From IMG/VR virus record IMGVR_UViG_3300049432_000203, positions 1 through 43,112 of that record: a stretch of DNA of 43,112 bases. One strand, given 5' to 3'. Source of the stretch: a virus. How positions within the stretch are numbered: the first letter of the stretch is position 1; each line of letters begins with the position of its first letter. The translations under genes were made by a program, and so were the position numbers. The notes under the pieces were generated by a model that did not search any database, had not been told where the DNA came from, and was given only the letters and a program-made list of their open reading frames with translations. Below are positions 24,260 to 31,272 of this stretch, in pieces.

Positions 24260-25069
24260 CTACCCTTTCAAAAGTGCTGTCCATGTGGCAGCGTCAATGA
24301 TGCCCGTTTGCGGCAATCCCACGCGCTTTTGAAACGTCCGCACCGATGAACGTGTGTTCTCCCCAAAATACCCGTCGGCAGCAAGCACGGCCCCGTGATG
24401 CTTCAATCGTCTCTGAGCCGTCAAAACATTCTCACCGCGCGTCATGGGACTTGAGATTTTAAGTGTGGGAAGGAGAGCGGTGTTGTCTTCCTCTGTGGTT
24501 GGCGCGTATAAGTCAGCCATCAATGCCGTGTAGCCTTTGTCTGCCAACTTTTTATATTGAAAATGCCAGAATTCGCGCTTCGTCCAGTTGCCCTTTTTCT
24601 CCCAGCCAATGTGTGCGCGTATCCGTTCCCAGCCGTGCCGTTCAGCCAATGCCGTGAAGTCCAATGCCCAGCCCGTATACTGTCCTGCGTTCTCTGTGCG
24701 GACGTTTATCTTTGAAACAAACTCGGAAGGCTTTTGAAGAGATACGTCTTTAATCCTGATGTACGTTCGCCACCATACGCGGTCTTGTGGCGCGGTTTCA
24801 CGGACTAAGACGAGGTTAGGTTCGCCCTGATTATAATCGTAAGCTACGCCACATTTGTGAAGGGATGTAGTAACTGAGCCGGGAGAGTTCTTAACGAATG
24901 ACTTGGAGCGGAAGCAATCGCCTAATATTTTCAAAAAGTCCACGCCGCTAAGTCTGAGGGTGTCCGCGCGCAGGGCATCGTAAGAGTCCGCCGCTTCCAA
25001 GCGCAGATATGGATAGTTGCCTGTTACGACGTTCTGAATCACCCTCAGTTTTCTACTTGGCATACTCAT
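24260..25069 (-). CDS. Endolysin: M15-type zinc peptidase with peptidoglycan-binding domain
   Basis: ATG 25069 shares a base with the upstream stop (TGATG) and has GGAG before it, giving 269 aa. The catalytic domain shows the M15 zinc pattern: Ser69-x-His71 with His71-x6-Asp78 (SLHKCGVAYD), and Glu166-x-x-His169 (EFWHFQY). These would cut peptide links in peptidoglycan. The C-terminal 65 residues are a classic PG_binding_1 fold (LTAQRRLKHHG, DGYFGENTRSSVRTFQKRVG, IDAATWTALL). There is no signal peptide, so release depends on a holin. Confidence 0.88.
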   Translation of the reverse strand: MSMPSRKLRVIQNVVTGNYPYLRLEAADSYDALRADTLRLSGVDFLKILGDCFRSKSFVKNSPGSVTTSLHKCGVAYDYNQGEPNLVLVRETAPQDRVWWRTYIRIKDVSLQKPSEFVSKINVRTENAGQYTGWALDFTALAERHGWERIRAHIGWEKKGNWTKREFWHFQYKKLADKGYTALMADLYAPTTEEDNTALLPTLKISSPMTRGENVLTAQRRLKHHGAVLAADGYFGENTRSSVRTFQKRVGLPQTGIIDAATWTALLKG

Positions 25070-25281
25070 CAATGAAGTTCTCCACTTGTCCCACTGAACC
25101 AAAAAGCGTCCAACGAATCTCCACACGTTATTCGGTAAGGCTCAAACGTCGGATAGCTCGGCTGATACGGCTGAACGCACACAGGCGGGTAATAGTGATA
25201 ATGGTTTTCGCGTGGCTGCGTTTCTAATTCCTTAACGCGCTTTTCCAAGTCGGCAATTTTCTTCTCAAGTTCTTTACTCAT
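25069..25281 (-). CDS. 70-aa coiled-coil protein with Tyr/Pro-rich tail
   Basis: Residues 1-22 are a Lys/Glu coiled coil (ELEKKIADLEKRVKELE). The rest is rich in Tyr, Pro and His (NHYHYYPP, PYQPSYPTFEPY) and probably unfolded. ATG and upstream TAA share a base, and the stop shares a base with the endolysin start, so it is coupled to the endolysin. Role unknown; a helper or small virion protein is possible. Confidence 0.6.
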   Translation of the reverse strand: MSKELEKKIADLEKRVKELETQPRENHYHYYPPVCVQPYQPSYPTFEPYRITCGDSLDAFWFSGTSGELH

Positions 25282-25439
25282 TAGTCCCTCACTGCCTCAA
25301 GCTGCCTGACAAACACCTTCCACCAAATTCCCTTAACTTCTAAAAATGCAAACACGCGGTCTTTATCGAGCTTAACGAGTTTGCCAGTGCCGATGTGTTT
25401 GACGTGGAATGTTTTATCTTTCAAAGTTTCGTGTGCCAT
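25281..25439 (-). CDS. 52-aa small beta-barrel-like protein
   Basis: The ATG at 25439 gives 52 aa (MAHETLKDKTFHVKHIGTGK), with alternating charged and hydrophobic residues suggesting a small beta barrel (GKLVKLDKDRVFAFLEVKGIWWKVF). A longer reading from a TTG at 25493 is possible. No good ribosome site is seen for the ATG. It heads the lysis operon after a 182-base gap. Confidence 0.5.
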   Translation of the reverse strand: MAHETLKDKTFHVKHIGTGKLVKLDKDRVFAFLEVKGIWWKVFVRQLEAVRD

Positions 25440-25621
25440 AAACGACAAAATGCGCCCGCCTTGTCTACCGTCCTTTCGGAAAAGTAGGAACAAAACGAGC
25501 GCAGCATTACCCGAAGCTCTATATTAAGTTATTATCCAGCTCAGAGTAGCAGCTCACGGTTTTCCTTGCGACGGGTTCACCAGAGTTCGCTGACATACTA
25601 AGAGCTGGAATCTCTAAAGAC

Positions 25622-26113
25622 CTATGCCACATCTTTCTCAAGATTGGCTACTACTGACCTCAGAGCGCGGGCAGCATCCTTGCGAATCTGCGCCTCTGAC
25701 TTGGCGAGTATTGTAACACCGTTTGTCTCTTTTTCTACAGCAATCTTGATATAGCGAAGTGCTGCGCGCGACGTTACCATTGCAGGAGTAACTTGAATGA
25801 CCACGAATCCCAAACTCACGGCTTCATTCAACTTCTCAATGTCGCGCACAACGCCGCTTGTCGAGCGGTGTCCCGTAGCCTGTGCCTGATAAAGTCCACC
25901 TTGATATTCAATCAGCACCCGCTCACCAATCTTCCAATCAGCGCGATACTTCCGCTCAGGGTGAAACTTAAATTCAGGCACAGGGTCCGGCAAGCCAGCT
26001 TCTTTAATCTGGCGCAACAATTCTGCTTTATAGTCAGTTACAGCAGAGAGTCGCCCACGCAGTTGCAGACCGCTCTTAACGAACTCTGATGATTTCATGC
26101 GTTCCTGTGGCAT
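25622..26113 (-). CDS. PD-(D/E)XK-type nuclease
   Basis: The ATG at 26113 follows GGGAG, giving 163 aa; a GTG two codons before and an ATG at 26098 are alternatives. The core YRADW, then RVLIEYQGG (Asp59, Glu69, Gln71), and the following HRST plus DIEKLNEAVSLGFVVIQVTP match a phage nuclease family with the restriction-endonuclease fold (typically arginine-rich strand, Asp, Glu-x-Gly, Gly-Arg-His). It may resolve branched DNA or act in recombination. Gln in place of Lys in the last motif position is a variation to note. Confidence 0.7.
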   Translation of the reverse strand: MPQERMKSSEFVKSGLQLRGRLSAVTDYKAELLRQIKEAGLPDPVPEFKFHPERKYRADWKIGERVLIEYQGGLYQAQATGHRSTSGVVRDIEKLNEAVSLGFVVIQVTPAMVTSRAALRYIKIAVEKETNGVTILAKSEAQIRKDAARALRSVVANLEKDVA

Positions 26114-26336
26114 TTTCACTCCCGCACTTGTGAATTGGATTCTTGCAATCGCCTTTGTGGGTCAAAGAATAGACACGCATCTGTCCAAAGCCCGCGTCGT
26201 ATTCAATGTATTCACAACTATCTACCACTTTGACGTTGTATCCCCTGCCCGTATCAGTCGTAGCACCCTGCGGTGGTTCGGGATTACAGCCAACGAAAAA
26301 GACTAAAACCGCAATCAATAAAATCTTTATTCTCAT
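26076..26336 (-). CDS. Small phage lipoprotein
   Basis: The ATG at 26336 follows a GAGGAA site (86 aa). A hydrophobic signal (residues 3-16) ends in a lipobox-like FVGC (Cys17), so the mature part starts with a lipid-linked Cys. The mature part has three more Cys and the pattern DSCEYIEYD and YSLTHKGDCKNPIHKC, which I recognise as a recurrent small phage protein of unknown function. It overlaps the nuclease gene by 38 bases. Membrane location makes a surface or exclusion role possible. Confidence 0.7.
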   Translation of the reverse strand: MRIKILLIAVLVFFVGCNPEPPQGATTDTGRGYNVKVVDSCEYIEYDAGFGQMRVYSLTHKGDCKNPIHKCGSENATGTHEIIRVR

Positions 26337-26381
26337 CAATCATTCCTCTCCGTCTGCTTGGCGTTTGTTACACATCAGTAG

Positions 26382-26597
26382 CTATGCCCTTCGTTTCCAA
26401 GAGTACATACACTTGAATGCGGCATGGTGTCTCCCGCAAAGGGATTCCATCATCTTCTTGAAGGGCATGACGGCTGCAAATAACATTGCCATCCACGCAT
26501 CTTGATTGCGGTGACTACGCTCCCGTTCATAGTCGCAAAACCAGCATATAGGCATAGCACCCCCATCCACCTGACCGCCCTCTTCTCTCTCAACCAT
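26382..26597 (-). CDS. Small Cys/His protein
   Basis: The ATG at 26597 has a strong GGGAGGAT site and gives 71 aa, removing six residues from the longest reading. Cys pairs CWFC and C-GRHHAAFKC could bind one zinc. The centre is Met/Ala/Phe rich (WMAMLFAAVMPFKKMME). No family is recognised. It is placed among small accessory genes upstream of the lipoprotein. Confidence 0.55.
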   Translation of the reverse strand: MVEREEGGQVDGGAMPICWFCDYERERSHRNQDAWMAMLFAAVMPFKKMMESLCGRHHAAFKCMYSWKRRA

Positions 26598-26611
26598 TGG
26601 TATCCTCCCTC

Positions 26612-26860
26612 TCACACATCCAACTTAATCAACTTCTTCTTAATAATATTCTCATTCGGGATCGAATAAATTCCCCGCCATGCGCCCGTCTTATCATCCC
26701 TGTCCTGTGCCATGATGATTTCACTCTTGTTGTGTGCAACCAGTAGTCCTGATGAGACAAACACGGCAAGCGCGTCGTATCGCTCTACGTCACCATCGTA
26801 GAGATAATTCGGATCGCCGTTGGCATCACGCCACTTGACTATGACAATGGTTCGTTTCAC
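26612..26860 (-). CDS. 82-aa small beta-rich protein
   Basis: I choose GTG 26860 because it forms a GTGA overlap with the stop of the 42-aa zinc protein and has GGAG five bases upstream. The protein begins with strands (KRTIVIVKWRDANGDPNYLY) and ends in a Lys-rich helix (NIIKKKLIKLDV). It resembles a small sheet-forming domain. A longer reading from TTG 26905 overlaps the upstream gene. Confidence 0.6.
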   Translation of the reverse strand: MKRTIVIVKWRDANGDPNYLYDGDVERYDALAVFVSSGLLVAHNKSEIIMAQDRDDKTGAWRGIYSIPNENIIKKKLIKLDV

Positions 26861-26985
26861 TTGTTCTCCGCTTCCTGTTCCTTTAGATCGAACCAGCAAT
26901 GACAACTTTCACACGCCACAAGTTCACAATGTTCACCCTTCCATTTAGGGTGGAGAATGCCGTTACAGTTTGGGCAATTATTCAT
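26857..26985 (-). CDS. 42-aa zinc-ribbon protein
   Basis: This short gene begins MNNCPNCNGILHPKWKG and has CESCHC further on, giving CxxC ... CxxC, a single zinc ribbon with a short tail. The ATG overlaps the metallophosphoesterase stop as ATGA, and its TGA overlaps the next start as GTGA. Tight coupling on both sides supports translation. Role unknown; binding nucleic acid or protein is usual for such ribbons. Confidence 0.7.
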   Translation of the reverse strand: MNNCPNCNGILHPKWKGEHCELVACESCHCWFDLKEQEAENK

Positions 26986-28109
26986 GCTGCCACCAACTCA
27001 TCTTTCTCTCGCTGATAGAACCTTCCGCCAATCATGCACCCTTCAAACGTCGTATCGAGGTACTCCATCTGAGTTCGCTTCCGCTTGGTGTCCACATGAG
27101 CCAGCAGAAATCCATTCGACCACCGTTCCGCAGCCGTGTAGATCGCGCTCCTGATGTGTCCGCACCCCGTCTGATGCCATTCGTATGAGCCGAACGCGGG
27201 ACTGTAGTTGCTCCAAACCAGATGCTTATGTTCGTGGCCGTTCGTGCCGGGATAGCCCATCAATCTTCCGTGTGGAAAATGGTGGCAGAGCAGCGCATCC
27301 CAAAAGATCATGTAATTCTTATTCAACTCTTTTTTGATGTCCGACTCGTTGAAGGCCGAGAGGTCAGCACGAGCAACGTAATTCACTTCGTACTTAGTGA
27401 GTCCGAGAAGATCAGGGATGGACATGCCGTGCAGGTCGGATAGAACAGTAACGAGTGCTGGGGTTGCCTCGGTCAAGTGCCTCAGTAGTCGGAACTCATG
27501 GTTGCCTTCACAAAGTGTGACTTCCGAATTTGGCGCGGCGTGTCTGAGGTCGTCAAGGAAAGCGTGTACCCACTTGATTCTACCCACTACATCAAATTGT
27601 CTCGGGTCTTGGGTGTATTTACTGAACTCCGTCATATCGAAGATGTCGCCGTTCAGGACTATCTTTTCAGGCTGTACCCTCCGGGCTGTGTCAACAAAGA
27701 GTCTGCGATAGAACGGATCACAAAGTTTGTCGTGGATGTCTGAACCTACAAGTGCGGTCTGCCACCGCTTATTCGATGGTCTTAAATATTTATCCTCCCA
27801 ACCACTTTTCTCCTCATTCATCTTTCGCTGAACATCCTTGCTGGCGTGTTTGGCAATGGCCTTCTCAAGTGTGTGAGCGTGGCGAGAGAGGATGATGTTG
27901 GCTTGCCGCTTAAACTCAAGAAAAGTTCCGAAATTTGCATTCCAGACTGACTCTGCAAATCGTGAATGGACTCTAAAGAAGTTGCGTGTAACAACCCTGT
28001 CAGGGTTAGCTTCTGCGATGCGACGAAGCTCTGCGATACACTCTTCGAGTGAAAGCGGCGTGGTTATCTTCCTTGTGTCCTGCGAGAGAGGAACTTCTTT
28101 TTTACGCAT
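26982..28109 (-). CDS. Calcineurin-like metallophosphoesterase
   Basis: This 375-aa protein has the full metal-binding set: Asp124-x-His126 (GSDIHD), Gly-Asp155 (NGDIFD), Gly-Asn203-His204-Glu (GNHEFR), His near 277 (LCHHFPHG) and Gly-His292-x-His294 (NGHEHKH). It would hydrolyse phosphodiester or phosphomonoester bonds with two metal ions, on DNA, RNA or nucleotides. Residues 20-75 form a separate helical module (EANPDRVVTRNFFRVHSRF) that looks like a DNA-binding repeat found with homing-endonuclease-type proteins. AAGGAA precedes the ATG. It is likely a phage nuclease or phosphatase of the early operon. Confidence 0.85.
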   Translation of the reverse strand: MRKKEVPLSQDTRKITTPLSLEECIAELRRIAEANPDRVVTRNFFRVHSRFAESVWNANFGTFLEFKRQANIILSRHAHTLEKAIAKHASKDVQRKMNEEKSGWEDKYLRPSNKRWQTALVGSDIHDKLCDPFYRRLFVDTARRVQPEKIVLNGDIFDMTEFSKYTQDPRQFDVVGRIKWVHAFLDDLRHAAPNSEVTLCEGNHEFRLLRHLTEATPALVTVLSDLHGMSIPDLLGLTKYEVNYVARADLSAFNESDIKKELNKNYMIFWDALLCHHFPHGRLMGYPGTNGHEHKHLVWSNYSPAFGSYEWHQTGCGHIRSAIYTAAERWSNGFLLAHVDTKRKRTQMEYLDTTFEGCMIGGRFYQREKDELVAA

Positions 28110-28154
28110 CTATTTCCTTTTGGTTTAAGGCGGACGCCCAACTCACCAAGAGCG

Positions 28155-28362
28155 TTAAATTCGCTCAATCTTAAATCGCACTTTGCAACCAATCGCTTTT
28201 GCATACCTTGTCACCGTTCCCCAACTCATTCGACTTCTGCCGATTATTAAAGAACTGTGAAACGCTGGCACGACTGACTTCCATGCGCCGCGACAACTCA
28301 GCTTTAGTGATGCCCTGCTCCTTCATTCTCTTTAGTAATTCAACTTTTAACTTAGCCATCAT
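28155..28362 (-). pseudogene. XRE/HigA-like HTH protein, frame broken at a G4 run
   Basis: The open frame gives 63 aa with a clear helix-turn-helix (GITKAELSRRMEVSRASVSQ at residues 17-36), but it ends in an odd tail. If one G of the GGGG run at 28219-28222 is skipped, the frame continues GTVTRYAKAIGCKVRFKIER and stops at 28155, restoring a 68-aa protein whose end is typical of small XRE antitoxin-type regulators. The single-base change could be a real inactivation, a sequencing error or a slippage site. The ATG has GAGAGG upstream. The intact form would be a repressor or antitoxin. Confidence 0.7.
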
Positions 28363-28511
28363 TCACCTCTCTGCATCTCCGACATCAATTCATCTTCAAC
28401 CTTATCCGCTATTAGCTTCACCAGTATTTCTAGGTCAGATGGTGGCTGATAGGTCAGTACCTCGTTTAGTGCAATGTTGAGGTTGTTGATTCTTTGCTCT
28501 ATGTCAGCCAT
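28359..28511 (-). CDS. 50-aa acidic helical protein
   Basis: A short gene reads MADIEQRINNLNIALNEVL at the start and ends ELMSEMQRGE. It is acidic and helical, probably forming a helical pair. It has an AGGAAGAG site and its TGA overlaps the next ATG. It may partner the HTH protein downstream in the same operon. No family is recognised. Confidence 0.65.
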   Translation of the reverse strand: MADIEQRINNLNIALNEVLTYQPPSDLEILVKLIADKVEDELMSEMQRGE

Positions 28512-28534
28512 TTCTCTTCCTCTTTGGTAGCGCA

Positions 28535-28699
28535 CTAAAACTGTCCTCTGGCAACGCTGTTCTTTTTATTCAGTTGAAGCGCACACCTTGCACAGTTACC
28601 TCGCCAGTGTGGAAGATCAACAATCTGTTTGAAGTATTTGACATGACAAGTTTGGCACTCGACTTCTACTCGTTTCTGTGGTGTTGATTTCTTTTTCAT
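28535..28699 (-). CDS. 54-aa basic zinc-ribbon protein
   Basis: A Lys-rich start (MKKKSTPQKRVEVECQTCH) is followed by CxxC and later CARC, a single zinc ribbon of 22-residue spacing, with a Lys/Asn-rich tail. Basic residues suggest nucleic-acid binding. ATG overlaps the upstream TGA as ATGA. Found by reading the gap between longer genes. Confidence 0.65.
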   Translation of the reverse strand: MKKKSTPQKRVEVECQTCHVKYFKQIVDLPHWRGNCARCALQLNKKNSVARGQF

Positions 28700-28938
28700 G
28701 TGAATAAGTTCTGTGGTTTAGAATTAGCTATCCACGCTTGTTTCCAAAGCGCAAAGGCATCACGAATAACTGAAAGTGGTGCGCCTTGCTCGTACTCACG
28801 AACAGCAACGGCAACTCTGTTCTCAGCCTCTTGAGTGTCGAATGTTTCCGGCAAGCCGAAGTTAATCTCAGGATGAGCCATTGCGAGCGTTTCCCAGCCA
28901 TCCAAGAGTCTTTTGTAGGCAAGCTCTCTATGTGTCAT
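28696..28938 (-). CDS. 80-aa hypothetical helical protein
   Basis: The protein is mostly helix with many Ala, Glu and Trp (RELAYKRLLDGWETLAMA, SVIRDAFALWKQAWIA). It overlaps both neighbours by four bases (ATGA). There is no motif to assign function. It is probably a small soluble phage protein in the replication and recombination operon. Confidence 0.6.
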   Translation of the reverse strand: MTHRELAYKRLLDGWETLAMAHPEINFGLPETFDTQEAENRVAVAVREYEQGAPLSVIRDAFALWKQAWIANSKPQNLFT

Positions 28939-29363
28939 GCTTCACCTTCCGGGTAAAAGACAGCGTTCAACTTAGCAATCAATTCTTGGAGCGCAGCGTG
29001 ATTAACAAACCACTCACCGCCGATGCGAAAGTTTTTCAATATCTGGTGCAACCACAGTTCGTCCTCTTTCTCGCCGGGAAACATCAACAGGATGCGAAGC
29101 AGTTCAGGATGTCCGGTTTGAAGCTGACCTAACCGCCTGTATGGGTTGCCGGAGTAGCCAATCTTAATCGGGCCATCATCGCCAACCTGGATGAAATAAA
29201 TGAATGGCGCACGACGGTCGAATCGGTGAGCCTGACTGAGGAAGCCGGGATTGAACCTTTCTACAATTTCGCCCATTAACTCGTCGGCCTCGGCTTCCTC
29301 TACGCGACGACCAAAGAACTTATCTACCCGACGCTTCAACTTTCGGTACTCTCCGTTTGTCAT
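28935..29363 (-). CDS. GIY-YIG superfamily protein (T5orf172/MUG113 type)
   Basis: This 142-aa protein has the T5orf172-type domain: FIYFIQVGDDGPIKIGYSGN, then PYRRLGQLQTGHPELL, a helix with Glu (KEDELWLHQILKNF) and GGEWF at the end (residues 53-125). This family is related to GIY-YIG nucleases. Here the second motif reads KIGYSGN and the conserved Arg (YRRL) is present, so DNA binding or cutting is plausible. The N-terminal 45 residues are a charged helical extension. The gene lies among early genes after the replication initiator. Confidence 0.75.
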   Translation of the reverse strand: MTNGEYRKLKRRVDKFFGRRVEEAEADELMGEIVERFNPGFLSQAHRFDRRAPFIYFIQVGDDGPIKIGYSGNPYRRLGQLQTGHPELLRILLMFPGEKEDELWLHQILKNFRIGGEWFVNHAALQELIAKLNAVFYPEGEA

Positions 29364-29370
29364 ACCTTCC

Positions 29371-29460
29371 CTACCTTCTTTCTTTTAATAAAGCTAAGAA
29401 TGAAAACGCTTTGAATAGTCCTCTGGCGTACCGCCAATAATCTAAATATTCAACTTGCAT
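29371..29460 (-). CDS. Possible 29-aa peptide
   Basis: An open frame MQVEYLDYWRYARGLFKAFS fills the gap between the replication gene and the GIY-YIG gene, with AAGGAAA before its ATG and its stop 8 bases before the next start. It is short, aromatic and basic at the end. Spacing fits a real gene but the ribosome site is close to the ATG and the size is small, so confidence is limited. Confidence 0.4.
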   Translation of the reverse strand: MQVEYLDYWRYARGLFKAFSFLALLKERR

Positions 29461-29464
29461 TTTC

Positions 29465-29489
29465 CTTATACCGCAAAATGCGGCATAAG
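29465..29489 (-). promoter_or_regulatory. 25-bp near-perfect palindrome
   Basis: CTTATACCGCA, three A, TGCGGCATAAG form 11-bp arms with one mismatch, directly downstream of the replication gene. No T-run follows on either strand, so a terminator is unlikely. The symmetric AT-edge, GC-core layout suggests a dimeric protein operator, or a replication-related site given the neighbouring initiator-like gene. Confidence 0.5.
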
Positions 29490-29492
29490 AAA

Positions 29493-30392
29493 TCATTGGG
29501 CTTTTTGCTTGTTTTCGTAGGCCTCCCAGAACTTCTTGACGGTTGCGGTCATCTCGTCCTGAAGTTTTGGTAAAGCCTCAGTCAACGAATAGCCCGACTG
29601 ATGCACCAGTTCGCACCAGCTTTCAAACTCTCTCATTATCCTTTCGTGGGTTCTGTTGAGGCGATCTACCTTGCTGTCTTGCGGCGTAACATTCTTCTCG
29701 CTCTGCTTGCGCGGCAGCATCTCAATGATTGGTAATCCATCGGCCAGGTCTTCGGCCATCTCCTGATGCCCTGCGTCAATAGCTGCTTGTAGAAGCTCCG
29801 GGGATTGTCTTTCTGTGAATTGAAGCCCTTTGGCTCGCTTGGCGTACTCTTCGACGTAGGGGCCGATGAGGACTCTATAAAGGGTTGGTTGATACTTTCT
29901 TGCTTTGTAATCGTAGGGCTGTTTCTGAATCTCGATGACTACCCGCTTGAATTTTAGTTCAAACTCTTCGAGGGCTTTCAGTTTCCTTTGGACGGTATCG
30001 AGGGAGACACCCATAGAGTCGGCCATTTGTTGCTGGGTGACGGTGAAGAGGTCTTTATAGTTTCCTTCGCTGTAGCCCATGAACCAGATAATTAAATCCC
30101 GCACGTCACCGGGAAACTGAAGTAATCCTAAAAAGACGTATGCCTGTTTGATGAATAGACACTTCTCTTTAAGCTGGCCTGTATGCTCGACTATCTTTAC
30201 TTTCGCCCCGACTACCCCGACATTGCTTTCGGCTACTACGCTTCGGGCTAAAGCGGTCAGGGCTTTTGAATCTTCAACTTCAGCGGGAAGGTTAAGAGTA
30301 GCGAAGACTGTAGGCTCCTTACTTGTCGCCTGGCCGCTTCTTTTCTGTTCGGCTCTTGTAGCCAGTTGCCTTGCGATGTCCTGAATGCTCAT
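29493..30392 (-). CDS. Winged-helix replication initiator-like protein
   Basis: This 299-aa protein has an HTH of the winged-helix type near residues 116-142 (TVTQQQMADSMGVSLDTVQR). A strand pattern after it and Lys/Arg-rich sequence suggest DNA binding. The N-terminal 40 residues are Ala/Gln rich. Length, single HTH and location after recombination genes fit phage replication organisers that bind the origin and recruit a helicase; there is no helicase gene visible, so host helicase would be used. It overlaps the next upstream gene as ATGA. Confidence 0.6.
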   Translation of the reverse strand: MSIQDIARQLATRAEQKRSGQATSKEPTVFATLNLPAEVEDSKALTALARSVVAESNVGVVGAKVKIVEHTGQLKEKCLFIKQAYVFLGLLQFPGDVRDLIIWFMGYSEGNYKDLFTVTQQQMADSMGVSLDTVQRKLKALEEFELKFKRVVIEIQKQPYDYKARKYQPTLYRVLIGPYVEEYAKRAKGLQFTERQSPELLQAAIDAGHQEMAEDLADGLPIIEMLPRKQSEKNVTPQDSKVDRLNRTHERIMREFESWCELVHQSGYSLTEALPKLQDEMTATVKKFWEAYENKQKAQ

Positions 30393-30904
30393 GCTGCCCT
30401 TTCGAGGTCTGGGATAAATGGAACCGCTCTTGCTCCGTAAACGAGTCCGATGGATTCAAAAAGTTTAGGAGTGGCTTTAACGTGCGGATAGATGAGAAGT
30501 CCCTGAATGTAATCTGTTCCGTTAAAGTAGGGTTTAATGATTCCCTGCTTATAGGGAAGGAACATTCTGTAGCACTCGTCAAAGTAGAATCCCGGCACAC
30601 GTAAGAGATTGAATTTCCTGCCCATCTCAGCGGCGAAGATTGACTTTTGAATGTCGGTCGGGATCGAGCGAAGCAATCTCATTTCGTGCGCTGAAGGATT
30701 CCAATACTCTTTGATTGCTCTTGCGTCCTGTTCGGTCAGGTAAGGGGTTGTGATGTCGTGCAGACAACGATCAACGGAGTGGTGACTGCCGCGCTTTCGA
30801 CAATCGCAGGTGTAATCCGGATTCGGCACACGCACCGTCAGGCACTCATTCAGGAGATATGAATAAGCGAGATGCCTGTTTATTTCTTTGCCGAGTTCGC
30901 TCAA
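30389..30904 (-). CDS. Possible primase-related/DNA-binding protein
   Basis: This 171-aa protein starts with TTG 30904 (site GAGGG, TTGA overlap). A cysteine/histidine cluster (CDCRKRGSHHSVDRC at about residues 33-47) may hold zinc. The later pattern RVPGFYFDECYRMFLPYKQG, then IQGLLIYPH, resembles the stretch between zinc-binding and Toprim parts of bacterial/phage primases, where gvPGFY is followed by a glycine-rich strand. No catalytic Toprim residues follow, so it is a fragment-like or accessory form. Coupled to the initiator-like gene. Confidence 0.45.
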   Translation of the reverse strand: MSELGKEINRHLAYSYLLNECLTVRVPNPDYTCDCRKRGSHHSVDRCLHDITTPYLTEQDARAIKEYWNPSAHEMRLLRSIPTDIQKSIFAAEMGRKFNLLRVPGFYFDECYRMFLPYKQGIIKPYFNGTDYIQGLLIYPHVKATPKLFESIGLVYGARAVPFIPDLERAA

Positions 30905-31272
30905 TGCTTACCCTCGTATAAATAAAGACCGAGGCCAAATTTCGCCGCCGCACGTTTGAGTGCCATTGCCTCCGCGTTAGAAGATGAGTCGCCGTAGCCC
31001 TTAACGTCGGCCTCTTCTTGTCCTGTAGCGTAGCGGGTCACTAATCCCTCTTCGCAGGGAATGGAGATTCCGATAGCGACGATGAGAGTGCCGCCGACTT
31101 CCGTCACTTTCGGCTCAGTCGTTGACCATCCCGGCGCGTACAGATCAAGGAAACGGACAGCCGTGTACCATGTGATAAAGGTAATGTCGGAGCCGCCCAT
31201 CTTCTTATGCTTTAAGAATCTGTCAGGCAGAGGTTTTGACAGGTCGGCAATGATGTCCGTGATGCTTCTCAT
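30901..31272 (-). CDS. Rad52-family single-strand annealing protein
   Basis: The ATG at 31272 has GGAGAC upstream and shares a base with the preceding TAA, giving 123 aa. The sequence GYGDSSSNAEAMALKRAAAK followed by FGLGLYLYEG is the signature of Rad52/Rad22-like annealing proteins of phages. It would anneal complementary single strands in recombination and replication. The protein is shorter than usual, representing the core domain. It is in a cassette with NinB-like and HNH genes. Confidence 0.85.
   Translation of the reverse strand: MRSITDIIADLSKPLPDRFLKHKKMGGSDITFITWYTAVRFLDLYAPGWSTTEPKVTEVGGTLIVAIGISIPCEEGLVTRYATGQEEADVKGYGDSSSNAEAMALKRAAAKFGLGLYLYEGKH

Noticed and set aside
25545-25595. 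Small minus-strand open frame of 25 aa in the gap before the lysis operon
   Set aside because: No ribosome site near its ATG and no contact with neighbouring genes.
25520-25615. Plus-strand stretch with AGCTCAG-AGTAG-CAGCTC and GGGTTCACCAGAGTTCG, resembling D and T arms of a tRNA, flanked by CCAGCTC / GAGCTGG
   Set aside because: The anticodon stem and T stem do not pair, and no consensus T-loop GTTCGAAT is in place. The flanking 7-bp match is not followed by a proper tRNA layout. At most a relic.
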